In this document: one piece after another, positions 13,111-21,919 of the stretch | Position numbering within the stretch: the stretch's first letter is position 1 | Layout of the letters: each line of letters starts with the position of its first letter | DNA from: Sorex araneus | Lineage: Eukaryota; Chordata; Mammalia; Eulipotyphla; Soricidae | DNA: 64,000 nucleotides | Assembly (NCBI RefSeq): GCF_027595985.1 | Contig: NC_073312.1 | Coordinates: 14,046,137-14,110,136, forward strand | Direction of reading: 5' to 3' | Notes under the pieces: model-generated | What the model saw: the letters and a program-made list of their open reading frames with translations, nothing else | The model's database searches: none | Told to the model about the DNA's origin: nothing | Translations under genes and position numbers: made by a program

Positions 13111-13636
13111 GGAGCGAAAAGAAAAGAGCCACACAGTCCTCTTCCCAGGGCGGAGGAAGAAATCACCACCAGCACCAGCACCACCGGCGCCGGCACCGGC
13201 ACCAGCAAGCAGCACCCCTGCGGGAGGGGGGCAACCTGGGCAGCATTTTTTTAAAAAAAGGGGGGGCAGGGAGGAAAAAGGGCAAGAAAAAAAAAGTTCT
13301 GCTGCTTTCCGCGCAACAAACCTCCTCTCCCAACCCCCCACTTCCCACCCCATCTAACCCCCCCCAGCGCCGCCGCCGCAACACCCCCCCCCCCGAGAGC
13401 CCTGCCGAGCCGGGGCGGGAGGGGGGGGGTCCCCCAACACCCCGAGGCGGCAGCCCCCTGAAAGCGAGAACATGGCGAAGTGCAAACAAACGCCGGCCAC
13501 AAAAGGCAGAAAAGTTTGCCGAGTTTGCGGGCCGGCCGGGCCCGGGCGGGGGAGGGGCGCGCGGGGGGAGGGGCGGGGAGGGGCGCGGCGGGGCGGGCGG
13601 GGGCCGCATGCGGGGCGGCGGCGGGCGGGCACTTAC

Positions 13637-13761
13637 GGTCCGGGCGGTGGGCGAGAGCGATCCGTTGGGGAGGTAGGGGCTCGTCAGGTCGGGGATCATG
13701 ATGAAGGGGTAGCCGGGATACGGTGGCCCCTTAAAGAGCCCTCCATCTTGCCTCTTGGCCG
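13637..13761 (-). CDS. TCF7L2: TCF7L2 exon 3 (residues 86-127)
   Basis: This 125-base exon completes the split GCG codon from exon 2 and encodes 42 residues, [20 protein letters not shown] through [12 protein letters not shown]. The acceptor TTAG lies at 13765-13762 and the donor is GTAAGT at 13636-13631, a strong site. Exons 1-3 sum to 381 coding bases, 127 whole codons, with no stop or frameshift. The segment is the proline- and tyrosine-rich start of the central region, before the Groucho/TLE-interacting part. Later exons were looked for in the rest of the window and not found, so the gene is truncated by the window edge, not broken. Confidence 0.96.
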
Positions 13762-14111
13762 CTAACATGGCGGGGCGGCGAGGGCGCGGCGGGAGAGACC
13801 GGGAGAAACTTTTTTAGAGCGTGGCCCGAGTGGCCGGCCGCCCCCCCCCGCCCCCCAGCACACGCACACGCACACACACACACACACACACGCACATGCA
13901 CACGCATGCACACGCACACGCGCGCACACGCGGGCCCCGCGCGGGGCTCCCCGCCGGCCCGGAGCTCGGGGCTGCGGGGCGCGGGGGGCCTCGGGGCCCG
14001 GCGGGGTTAGATGGTGGCGGGGAGGGGAGTGGGGGGTGGGGGGCGGGTAGGGGTGGGGGGTGCCGGTGCCAGTCCCCGGGGTGCGGCGCGGGGCGCGCGG
14101 GGCGTACTCAC
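13762..14111 (-). other. TCF7L2: TCF7L2 intron 2 (350 bp)
   Basis: A short GC-rich intron bounded by GTGAGT and TTAG. It contains an alternating CA/CG tract at 13859-13931. The exon 2 reading frame is open through the whole intron and meets its first stop (TAG, 13764-13762) exactly at the 3' splice site. Confidence 0.93.
13859..13931 (+). repeat. TCF7L2: alternating CA/CG tract in intron 2
   Basis: About 73 bp of mostly alternating purine-pyrimidine (CACG, CGCA, CA units), a sequence type able to adopt Z-DNA. Confidence 0.9.
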
Positions 14112-14178
14112 CTTCTTCCAAACTTTCCCGGGATTTGTCTCGGAAACTTTCGGAGCGAGGCGGAGGCCGTCTTTCCGC
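14112..14178 (-). CDS. TCF7L2: TCF7L2 exon 2 (residues 64-85 plus one base)
   Basis: This 67-base exon encodes 22 residues starting AERRPPPRSESF and ending SRESLEE, plus the first base of the next codon. The acceptor AAG is at 14181-14179 behind a pyrimidine-rich tract, and the donor is GTGAGT (14111-14106). The segment is a basic, proline/serine/arginine-rich linker between the beta-catenin-binding domain and the central region of TCF7L2, and has no fold of its own that I know of. Its splice phase (0 in, 1 out) fits exons 1 and 3 exactly. Confidence 0.96.
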
Positions 14179-14447
14179 CTTCCCGGAGAGGCAGAGGTGG
14201 GCGAGGGCGAGGGGCAACGCCGGAGAGAAGGGGGCATCGGCGGGAGCGGGGGGCACGGGGGTGGGGGGGGAGAAAAACAGGGTTACAAGTTTCTGCCGCG
14301 GTGCACACCGCCACGCACACGGCGCCCGGCCCCGCCGCCGCCGCCGCCGCCCCCCGGCCCCGGTTTCTCCCCGGGAAGCCCCATTTGCCAAAGCCCTGGG
14401 AAATAGATTTCCAAACCCCCACCGGCCCGAGGGGCTTTTTTTCCTAC
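14179..14447 (-). other. TCF7L2: TCF7L2 intron 1 (269 bp)
   Basis: A very short GC-rich intron bounded by GTAGGA and a pyrimidine tract ending AAG. It contains a short CCG trinucleotide run (about 14328-14352). The donor departs from consensus at +4 (G instead of A) and +5 (G), giving GTAGG. Confidence 0.93.
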
Positions 14448-14636
14448 CTCGGAATCGGAGGAGCTGTTTTGATTCGTTTCTGATTCATTGACTAGAGACG
14501 ATTTGACATCAGCTAAATCCCTCTCGGCCGAGGAGTTTTCGGAGCTCTTCTCCTCCTGCTCGCCCTCGTCTTTGAAGGAAATCAGTTCGTCGTTGGCGCC
14601 TAGGTCATCTCCTCCACCGCCGTTCAGCTGCGGCAT
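14448..14636 (-). CDS. TCF7L2: TCF7L2 exon 1, coding part (residues 1-63)
   Basis: This exon encodes the N-terminus of transcription factor 7-like 2, the nuclear protein that recruits beta-catenin to Wnt target genes. The start codon is at 14636-14634 and the peptide begins [20 protein letters not shown], which I recognise as TCF7L2. The beta-catenin-binding domain (about residues 1-53) is complete: the extended segment with D16, E17, E24 and E29, and the helix DLADVKSSL with L41, V44 and L48, all known contact residues in TCF4-beta-catenin structures. A Ser/Asn-rich acidic linker ends at SSDSE. The donor reads GAG then GTAGGA (14447-14442), phase 0. The start codon follows a run of A (A at -3, C at +4). 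LEF1 and TCF7 have related but different N-termini, so the paralogue call is firm. The reading frame stays open 55 codons into intron 1 before a stop. Confidence 0.97.
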
Positions 14637-15000
14637 TTTTTTTCACCCACCAGCAGCAATTTTGGAAGAAAAATGAAGGAGGAAGAAAAGCCAAAAAAAA
14701 AAAATCCCCCAAAAAAGTTTCCCCCCCCAAAAAAAAAAAAAAAAGATTTTGCAAGAAAAAGACGAGTCCAAGGTGAACTTTTTTTTTTCCTCTGCTTTGG
14801 GGTCTTTTTCTCCTGGGGAGGGGAAAGAGGGAGGAGGGGAGGGGAAAGGGGGGGAGATCTTCTGCACGCGTGAGTTTAGGTTTCTTTTTTTCGCTCGTTC
14901 CCAAGGATCCGATCAATGTGCAAAAAAATAATAAATAAAAAAAAAGGGGGGTAAAAAAAAAAACACCAACAACAACAAGAAGTCAGATATAAAGAGCAAA
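14637..15000 (-). other. TCF7L2: probable TCF7L2 5' UTR, homopolymer-rich
   Basis: Immediately upstream of the start codon the minus strand is an alternation of T-, A-, C- and G-runs (long runs at 14695-14705, 14729-14744, 14779-14788, 14939-14963). The cap site cannot be fixed from the sequence, so the upper limit is a guess. Such runs are prone to length change and to sequencing error. Confidence 0.5.
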
Positions 15001-15080
15001 GGGGGGGGAAGCCGAAGATACAGGAGGAGCTCGTGCCGCTCGGATTTGAGTGAGTTGAAGTTAGACTGAGAGCTTTTCAG

Positions 15081-15087
15081 TTCAAAG
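15081..15087 (+). promoter_or_regulatory. TCF/LEF-type core (WWCAAAG) beside a GCCGCC helper-like motif
   Basis: TTCAAAG fits the HMG-box core WWCAAAG. On the minus strand it reads GCCGCCTTTGAA, so a GCCGCC motif, like the helper site bound by the TCF C-clamp, abuts the core. It may let TCF7L2 or a relative act on this promoter; this is inference. Confidence 0.35.
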
Positions 15088-15094
15088 GCGGCGC

Positions 15095-15104
15095 TGATTG
15101 ACAG
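15095..15104 (+). promoter_or_regulatory. exact PBX-MEIS/PREP motif
   Basis: TGATTGACAG is the textbook composite site for PBX with MEIS or PREP homeodomain proteins. It lies about 460 bp upstream of the TCF7L2 start codon, within the probable core promoter. A second, one-mismatch copy follows at 15158-15167. Use in vivo is inferred. Confidence 0.55.
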
Positions 15105-15157
15105 ATAGAAAAAGGGGGATCGAAATCCGGAGGAACGGAGTAGTCTGGGAGCGGAGA

Positions 15158-15167
15158 TTATTGACAG
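15158..15167 (+). promoter_or_regulatory. second PBX-MEIS-like motif
   Basis: TTATTGACAG, same orientation as the exact site at 15095, spaced 63 bp start to start (six helical turns). Confidence 0.4.
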
Positions 15168-15200
15168 GGCGAGAGGAACACACTCGCTTAATGAGATGCC

Positions 15201-15240
15201 GGGGGGCGGGGCCGGGCCGGTGACGTGTGCATAAATAAAC
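15201..15240 (+). promoter_or_regulatory. Sp1-type GC box, CRE half-site and forkhead-type motif
   Basis: GGGCGGGGCC at 15204-15213 is an Sp/KLF box, TGACGTG at 15221-15227 a CRE/E-box-like half-site, and ATAAATA at 15231-15237 fits the forkhead RTAAAYA core. All are short motifs with a high chance rate, but they cluster with the PBX-MEIS motifs. Confidence 0.35.
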
Positions 15241-15370
15241 AGCCGGGGTGGGCGGGGCGGGGGCGGCTAACAATGATCCTTTCGGGCGCCGGGAGAGGGA
15301 GGAGGGAGGGGAGGAGGGGGAGCGGCGCAGGGAGGAGTGTGCAGGGGGAGCGGCCTGCCTGCGCCTGGGC

Positions 15371-15448
15371 TGTATGTGTGTGTGTGTGTGTGTGTTTGTG
15401 TGTGCGCTTGTGTGTGTGTGTGTGTGTGTGCGCGCGCGCGCGCGCTGT

Positions 15449-15481
<33 letters not shown>

Positions 15482-15482
15482 T
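15371..15482 (+). repeat. TG/CG alternating tract upstream of the promoter
   Basis: About 112 bp of nearly uninterrupted TG with a (CG)n core near 15430-15445, at the edge of the CpG island. Strong Z-DNA-type composition. Confidence 0.95.
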
Positions 15483-18100
15483 CCGACCTAGGGGACCCGG
15501 GCTGGCTCCGGGAGGGCGGGGGTTGGAGGTGGGGGGCGGGGGGGGCGGCTTCAGAAAGACAATGCGGGGTGGGAGAGGAGGGGAAAAGGGGGTGGCGACC
15601 GAGTCAGGAATCCGCGCTCGGGAAGGCGGAAGGAAAGCCCACTCGGGGGGCGGGGATGGGGAGAGGCCCAGGGAAAAAGTGCACTTTAGAAATATTAGAA
15701 ATTAGGCTGCAAGCTGGGGGGGAGGCGGGGGGAGGAGGAAAGTGCGGTGGCACGGGGCAGCGCTCGAGTGGGTGAGCCTGCAGTGAAATCAGCCGCCCTG
15801 GGGCGGGATGGAACAGAAGTGGTGAGAAGGAGAGAGCAGCCCTGCACTTTGGGGGAGCCCCGGGAAGTGGGGCGGCCTGGCCCAAGTTCCTGGTCAGCTG
15901 CAGTGAAAGGAACTATTAACCCACGCTGCCTCCCCGCCCCTTTTTGTTTATTAATAGTGAATCGTTTCATTAAGTGTTAAGGCTCTGGAGAATAAATATG
16001 CCAGTGTGACTTTTTTTTCATCCCCCCACCCACCAAATAAATAAATAAATAAATAAATAAAATACTGTAGAACTCGTCGTGAATGGACATTATAAATATC
16101 CTGGGGTGCCGAGGGGAGATACGTGATTCTTCTCTATGTACAGGGGATCTTTTTGTTTTGTTTTTAAACTGCCATCCGAGGTGGTAGGAAGTGAGTAAAG
16201 ATTCAAAGTCCTTTCTGACTTGGTAGGCGCAAGTTTGGGCGTTAACACGCCAGGGAAAATAAAACTGAAAGTTCATCAACCTTGGATCAGAGAGACTGGA
16301 GTCCTTCTCAAAGGGGGTCCAAGCCATGAATCCCCAAGGACCAACCCCGTAATCAAGGTGCAGATGCCCCCCCTCCGGGCCTGGACACTGTTAGCCTGGA
16401 GGCTGCTGAACTGAGAGGGAGGAGATGGGAAATTGGGCTAGAAAGCTGCTATTTGTTGATTTTCAGGCACTTGCCTGAGGGTCAGTTAATTGCTACAAAG
16501 TGGGGAACACAATTATGTGCAAGGGGCAAAGGCCTGCTGCCCTCACAGTATTCCTGGAAGAAGCAAAACCACCTCTTTAGCAACTATCCCTTGAGAAGTG
16601 GGAAAAGGGGGGCAAAAGTGGAGAAAGGGGGGGGGTGGAAATTAGCAAATTGTCTATTAGAAACAGGGTTGGTCAAGAGTCCATGATGTATAAAGTGTCC
16701 CGTTCATCCCTGGTGGGTGGGGGTGGGCCTCTAACTTGCTTTTCACTCAACTTGGTTCATCCTTATCTGAGGTTTCCAAAAGAAAGTGAATTTACCATGT
16801 AATAATTTAGAGAGTTTTGGGGTTTCAGCAAAACTGTTTCAGAGGCGAGGGGCTCAGAATGCTAAAAATAATGATACCAAGATTGACAAGGCCAATGAAT
16901 TCCCCTGCACAGGGAAAAATTCACAACCGCATTTGCACACGAAAGAGTAAGATAAGGCAAAATAAAAAAAATGGAGGTGGGGGGCACAGAAGAGAATCAC
17001 TGTAACTCCCAACTTTAATATTAATCAGAAGTAGGGTGAGAAGGAGCCTGAAAAGAAGTAAAACAAATGTGTACATTTAATCAGACAGGATTGCATAGGA
17101 TACAAAGCACAGGGCTAATTAGTCTCAGCAGGTAGGACTAACCTTCAGACTTCATAAATAAATAAGGCGGGCGCAGTGTCTGAGAGGGAGTGGAGACAGA
17201 AAGGGGATTATTTCAAGACACCAAGTAAAAACATGAAGAATGAAATGCTTCACTGTTAAATCCGTGTACAAATGGATTTAACAGTTTCCTTTTTTTCACT
17301 TGCTTGCCTTTAGATTTACACATTTAGCAAGTGTCCATACCTCTTCACACTTGCTAATTGTCACCTGTATACTTAGTGTGACTGAATCTGTCTGTGTACA
17401 ACACAGGGCTTCCCTAAGACCCATCGTAAGAGCTTATTTAGACTGGAACACATTTATAGTAACTCAATTTTATGGCAATTTCTTTGTCCTGTGCAGTGGT
17501 TTGTGGGTTTTGTTTTTTTTCCCCTAACCTAACAGATCTGAATGAAGTTGGATAATGAGGTGCTCTCTGCCCCACAGGACTACCTGGCTCCTAAAAGCTC
17601 ATAATTATTTATACTGCATAGCGATTCAAAAGCAGGTGCTTACATTGCTTTTAACATTCTGGACAACATTGGTATCGTATCGCAATACTGAGGATTCCCA
17701 GTGATTAGTGGGGACCTCGTCCATTCGGACATATCCCTATACTTCTCATTCAGAAGAAAAACTCTTGGATTTTTCCTTCGTTAAATCACGGGTTTAATTA
17801 AGCAATTAAAAGTTATTCCATAATAGCTCAAGTGCCACATTTAATTTCATTGCTTAGTGCCATAAAAAAAAAAAGGCTTGGGAAGCCAGCCAGCAATACC
17901 TTAGAGGGTCTGTAGCCCCCAGTCTCCGAATAAGTGTTAGATGGAGCCAGGAAGGGGTGAGGGGGAGGGAGCGGAAGGTATGAGTGGAGCTGCAGTTGGC
18001 AAAAGGAAGGTAATGTGGTTTTTATAGGTCAGGTTGGCTCACATGTAGCCCTGGGGTGTGTAGATTTGGGTGGGAAATAGTTCTTGTATTTTTTTTTTTT
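15483..18100. other. single-copy 5' flank of TCF7L2
   Basis: No gene or SINE seen. GC-rich to about 15.95 kb, then AT-rich. An (AATA)n tract lies at 16034-16062. The part at about 17560-17880 is AT-rich with homeodomain cores (TTTAATTAAGCAATTAAAA near 17791) and is a candidate conserved element. Confidence 0.6.
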
Positions 18101-18119
18101 AATCTCCCTCCCTTCCCTT

Positions 18120-18500
18120 GTTATAGTCACCGGGATTTGCATACAGCCCTGGCTGGGAGTCACACTCCGGGCTGTGATACTTGCACACTGCATGGTGGTG
18201 CTGAGCTTTGTGACCCTTTGGTCGCTGTGCTTGCACACCTGCTCACCAGAGGTTGTACTTCCTGGCCATGGCACTGGAGCGTCTTTTTATTTGCAGTGCT
18301 TGCTGGGGGGTCGCACCCCACTTAGTGGGGCTCGAACACCTGTGAGGCTGCTGGAAATTGCTCGAGGCACTGCGGGTACAGACAGTAGAAGCTACCAGGC
18401 TCAAAGAAGATAGCAATCAGGATTGCACATTCTGCATGTGGGATGCCCGGGAACTAAACTCATAACCACTGGCTTGCCAGGCAGGTGCTTTCAGGGTCCC
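18120..18500 (-). repeat. old, degenerate SINE-like repeat
   Basis: Shares word order with 26310-26590 (a GTGGTGCT start, a GGCTGC/CTGCCAGCCTC-like middle, then a gcatgtgggatgcc and aactcataacc-type end). It looks like an older, longer relative of the shrew SINEs on the minus strand. Family name not assigned. Confidence 0.45.
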
Positions 18501-18920
18501 GCGCTCTTCCTCATGTGCACGTGCCTCACGAATGAAAGGCAGGTGCTGAAGGACAGCCTGAGTCCAAGAACGCCACACTCTGCCCAAGAACAGGGGTTCT
18601 GGAAACGAGAGGAGGAACCAAGCCAGTTCTGACTTTGCCTAAGTCAGGTTGTTTGGCTACTGTGGTCTCTGCTTGTCAAAAGATGGAGGAGAAACTGAGA
18701 CCTCTTCCCTTGGACCCTTTCCCAGGGACCGACCCACGTCCTGAGCTCCTGGTAGACTCACCCTCAGCCATCCTGTTCCACGTCCTCCATGTCCCTGCCA
18801 CGCCTTCAGCACCTTCACTACTATGGCCTCCTCCCCTCGGCTGTCCGTCTCTCTCAAAAATCTCTGTGGACCTATGTTGAAAATAGTCATCATCATTTTT
18901 CCTTTAAAATTGCAGTGATT

Positions 18921-19095
18921 GGGGCCGAAGCGATAGCACAGCGGGTAGGGTGTTTGCCTTGCACGCGGCCCACCCAGGTTCGAATCCCCGGCATCCCATA
19001 TGGTCCCCCGAGCACCGCCAGGAGTAATTCCTGAGTGCAGAGCCAGGAGTAAACCCTGTGCATCGCTGGGTGTGACCCAAAAAGCAAAAAAAAAA
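18921..19095 (+). repeat. shrew-type SINE, first of a duplicated pair
   Basis: Full-length copy starting GGGGCCGAAGCGATAGCAC with an A-rich tail. It is flanked by an unusually long direct repeat (18881-18920 and 19096-19134). Confidence 0.92.
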
Positions 19096-19134
19096 AAATA
19101 GTCATCATCATTTTCCTTTAAAATTGCAGTGATT

Positions 19135-19320
19135 GAGGCCGAAGCAAGAGCACAGCGGATAGGGGGTTTGCCTTGCACGAGGCCCACCCAGGTTCGAATC
19201 CCCGGCATCCCATATGGTCCCCCAAGCACTGCCGGGAGCAATTCCTGAGTGCAAAGCCAGGAGTAACCCCTGAGCATGGCTGGGTGTGACACAAAAAAAT
19301 AAAATAAAATAAAATAAAAT
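19135..19320 (+). repeat. shrew-type SINE, second of a duplicated pair
   Basis: Shares the variant CCGAAGC head with its neighbour but has other differences and an (AAAAT)n tail. Followed by a 15-bp copy (19321-19335) of the sequence just before it. Confidence 0.92.
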
Positions 19321-19339
19321 AAAATTGCAGTGATTAGAG

Positions 19340-19530
19340 ACAAGAGAAAGAGGAGGCACGAAGGCACATCAAGTAAAGCACCTGTTTTCCACATAGCCAA
19401 CCTGGATTGGATCCCCACTACCCACTAGCGGGGTCCCCTGAGCTCTGTCAGGAGTGATCCCTGAGCACAGACCAGGAATAAGCCCTGAGCACTGCTGGGT
19501 GTCGCCCCAAGGCCAAAAAAAATTTTTTTT
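19340..19530 (+). repeat. older shrew-type SINE
   Basis: Diverged body with the recognisable series 'cctgagctc-tgtcaggagtgatccctgagcacag' broken by substitutions and an A/T tail. Confidence 0.75.
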
Positions 19531-21690
19531 TAAAGAAATAAAGGGGGGAGTAAAAAGGTGAGGAGGTGCTCTTTCTCCCAGGGCTACTTCCTGCTCCATC
19601 CTGTTTGGGAAATCTGAAGGACATTTCCATGTATGTCAATCCCAATCCCAAGGAGTTGTCCGTGCGGGATCTATCCAATTCTCTCCAAAATACAGGGATT
19701 GGTTTAAAGGGAAGGGCAGAAATGGGCCGTAGGTGTATTATCCACGTGCCTGAGACCCACGTGACAGGTGAAACGGTTGCATTGAGTTTTTCTTTTTTCT
19801 TAGGTCCTTTGAACACTCAGAAAGTTCTTGAATCCATTGTTTCGGTCCACACCCCGGTTGTGGTAACAGGTCCAGCAACACACCAACAAAAAAAAGTCAG
19901 CCTATGTTGAGTGAAACTGGACTTGGGGGTTTTGGAGAAGGGAGGAACATCTGCACAGATTCGGTGGGCAAGGAAGAATGGGTGCTGACAGCAACTGTTA
20001 CTCAGCTCCCACAAGCACGCACCAAGTCTACCAAATTCCCCTGGCAGCGAGGCATGCACACACGTGTTCCAAGACATGTTCTGTGTGATTGTTCTTTAAA
20101 GATCCAGGCTCTCAGGTTGGAATTTATCTGTGCAGGGGCACACACCATGCAGAAGGACCAAAAAAAAAAAAAAACGTCTGGAGACATAAGGAAGCTATAA
20201 GATCGGGAAATGTTTCGAAGCCAAAGTCCTGATTCCACTGTGAGATGTTCTGTTTGCTTTTGTCTGCGTAGGTGATGGCTCCTTATTTGGACCTTGAGGG
20301 AAGCTCCTCCCTTAGCCAACATAGGAACACTAAAAATCAGATGCTGGAGAGTTCAACCTTCTCAGGAGGAAGAGATCAGCCAAAAAAAAAAAAAAACAAA
20401 AACAAAAAAAAAACCCCACTCTCCAGCCTGCCTTGCACTTCCCTCTGCAGAGAATCTGTCCAGGGACTTGAAAAGGCACGCACCCTCTCCCGAGCCCCCT
20501 CAGCACCCCTGCTCTGGCCTGGCGTTCTTTCTGAACTGTCTGGTTTGATCTCCTTGCTAATGACAGGTCCAGGATAATAAAATGACGATAATGCCTCCTG
20601 ATGGAGGGTAGACGCAGACACGTGTGCTTGTACCAGGCCTCCTTCCCGCCTTCACATGCTGATCACTTCCCAGCATAGGTGTGTGTGACAGGCGCCGCCT
20701 TTCCGAAGCCATCAGTCCTCCATAAACATCCCTTTCTTATTGACAAGACGTCTTTTAACCCTAATCGTAATGGAAGAAGGCCAATAAAGGAAACATTTAC
20801 TGCATAACTTGCCTTATTTTGGAGTGGTGTGCGAGTTCTTTCTAGCGAGCTCTCGAAGATGTTTTCGGCCTAATTTGCTCCCTAGAAATTTCGCTTGCTA
20901 CAGTTCTACGTCTATGACGTTTTATTGCCTGGAGCCAAGTCTGCATAAGAACTTTCTTTAAGATACACTTATCCTAATGCCAGGCTACAGGAACCGGCTG
21001 CTTGATGCTGAATTATTTGTGCTACCCCATACACAGGGCAGAGACCTCCCTACAGTCATTGCCATCGGGTAGGTCTAAATGTTTGAGAAGAGGGAGGGGG
21101 AGAGGCAGGGAAAAGGTGAAAAAGTTTCATGGAGGTTGATTCAGCCCAAGTCTTCAGAATGAATGATTGCCATAGTGTGTACTTAACATATCAAAATGCC
21201 CGAGGTTTCAGTTTCTTTTCTTTTCTTCTCTTTTCACGTAGCCCCTTTCCACCATTTCTTGGGAAGCATCTTTGCTCCCCACCCCACCCCCACTGTTATG
21301 GTCAGAAAACGTTGTAGATTCCACACGCCACAAGCACCTCGCACAAAGAAATTGGGCATACTAGAGGTGGAGAGCTCGTGAGCCCGCCCTGGGCAGTCTC
21401 GCCAAAAGCAATCTCTGTTCGAGGCACCACCAAGCAGGTGAAATTTCAGAAGCAGACAATCCCATTGTTCCCGTTGGTAATTCATCTAGGTGTGGGTCGA
21501 CACACCTGCCTCTGGCCCAAAGCATCACGGGATACAGGAGGAGAGGACCCGAGGAGTCTCCCCGGGCTGGCCAGACTGATGTTCCGGCTTCGTTCCCCTG
21601 GGAAGCCACCATTGTCTTGAGGCCTCAGCCTGCCCTTTTGGAGGTCCTGCATCCAGGTTCATCCCAGGTGGTATATGAATAAACTGACCC
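19531..21690. other. single-copy intergenic DNA with a candidate element at 20690-21000
   Basis: No gene seen. Short A-runs at 20160-20174 and 20382-20413. The block 20690-21000 is AT-rich and repeat-free, with motifs such as CCATAAACA, CCAATAAAGG, TATGACGTTTTATTG and TAATTTGCTC, and may be a distal regulatory element. Confidence 0.4.
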
Positions 21691-21694
21691 CCAC

Positions 21695-21860
21695 GGGCCA
21701 GAGAGATAGTATAGTGGGTAGGGCGCATGCCTCACAAGTGGCTGAGATAGGTTCTGTTCCCAGCGTCCCTGAAGGTCCCTTGAGTACCACCAGGAGTAAT
21801 TCCTTAATGCAGAGCCGGGATTAACCCCTGAATACTGCCCCAAAACAAAACAAAAAAGAA
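21695..21860 (+). repeat. older shrew-type SINE with (CA)n(CAA)n nearby
   Basis: Diverged SINE followed by a (CA)n tract and a (CAA)n tract at 21867-21920. Confidence 0.85.
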
Positions 21861-21885
21861 TGAGCTCACACACACACACACACAC

Positions 21886-21919
<34 letters not shown>

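Larger units (their letters stand above)
1..13636 (-). other. TCF7L2: TCF7L2 intron 3, 5' portion
   Basis: Everything below the exon 3 donor is intron 3, which is tens of kilobases long in other mammals. It is largely single-copy here: one young SINE (about 2537-2716), simple repeats and several AT-rich blocks listed separately. Stretches 1-970, 1111-2536, 2730-3710, 3760-5165, 5250-5980 and 10700-12200 show no gene and no repeat that I recognise beyond short homopolymers such as the poly(A) at 1603-1621. I saw no sequence resembling TCF7L2 exon 4. Confidence 0.9.
12200..15350. promoter_or_regulatory. TCF7L2: TCF7L2 CpG island and promoter region
   Basis: Base composition changes abruptly to GC-rich with frequent CpG from about 12.2 kb, continues through exons 1-3, and ends near 15.35 kb. 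This is the expected setting for a broadly expressed developmental regulator with a TATA-less promoter. No TATA box in the right orientation was found. The boundaries are by eye; a computed CpG observed/expected profile would fix them. Confidence 0.8.

Noticed and set aside
12302-13132. 276-codon open frame (-) and the 292-codon frame (+) at 12798-13676
   Set aside because: Both lie in the CpG island, where stops are rare because of high GC. They have biased composition, no recognisable domain, and the plus-strand one runs antisense through exon 3.
13163-13768. Alternative start [10 protein letters not shown] at 13768
   Set aside because: The ATG overlaps the intron 2 acceptor (ATGTTAG). Exon 3 is entered from exon 2 in phase; there is no evidence for an internal promoter here.
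13821-14483. 220-codon plus-strand open frame over exons 1-2
   Set aside because: Antisense shadow in GC-rich DNA; begins in the (CA)n tract.
14988-14994. TATAAAG as a TATA box for TCF7L2
   Set aside because: It is on the plus strand and so points away from the gene; CpG-island promoters usually lack a TATA box.
15368-15705. Plus-strand coding frame upstream of TCF7L2 (CVCVCV-rich)
   Set aside because: Translation of the TG tract and GC-rich flank; no support for a divergent protein gene.
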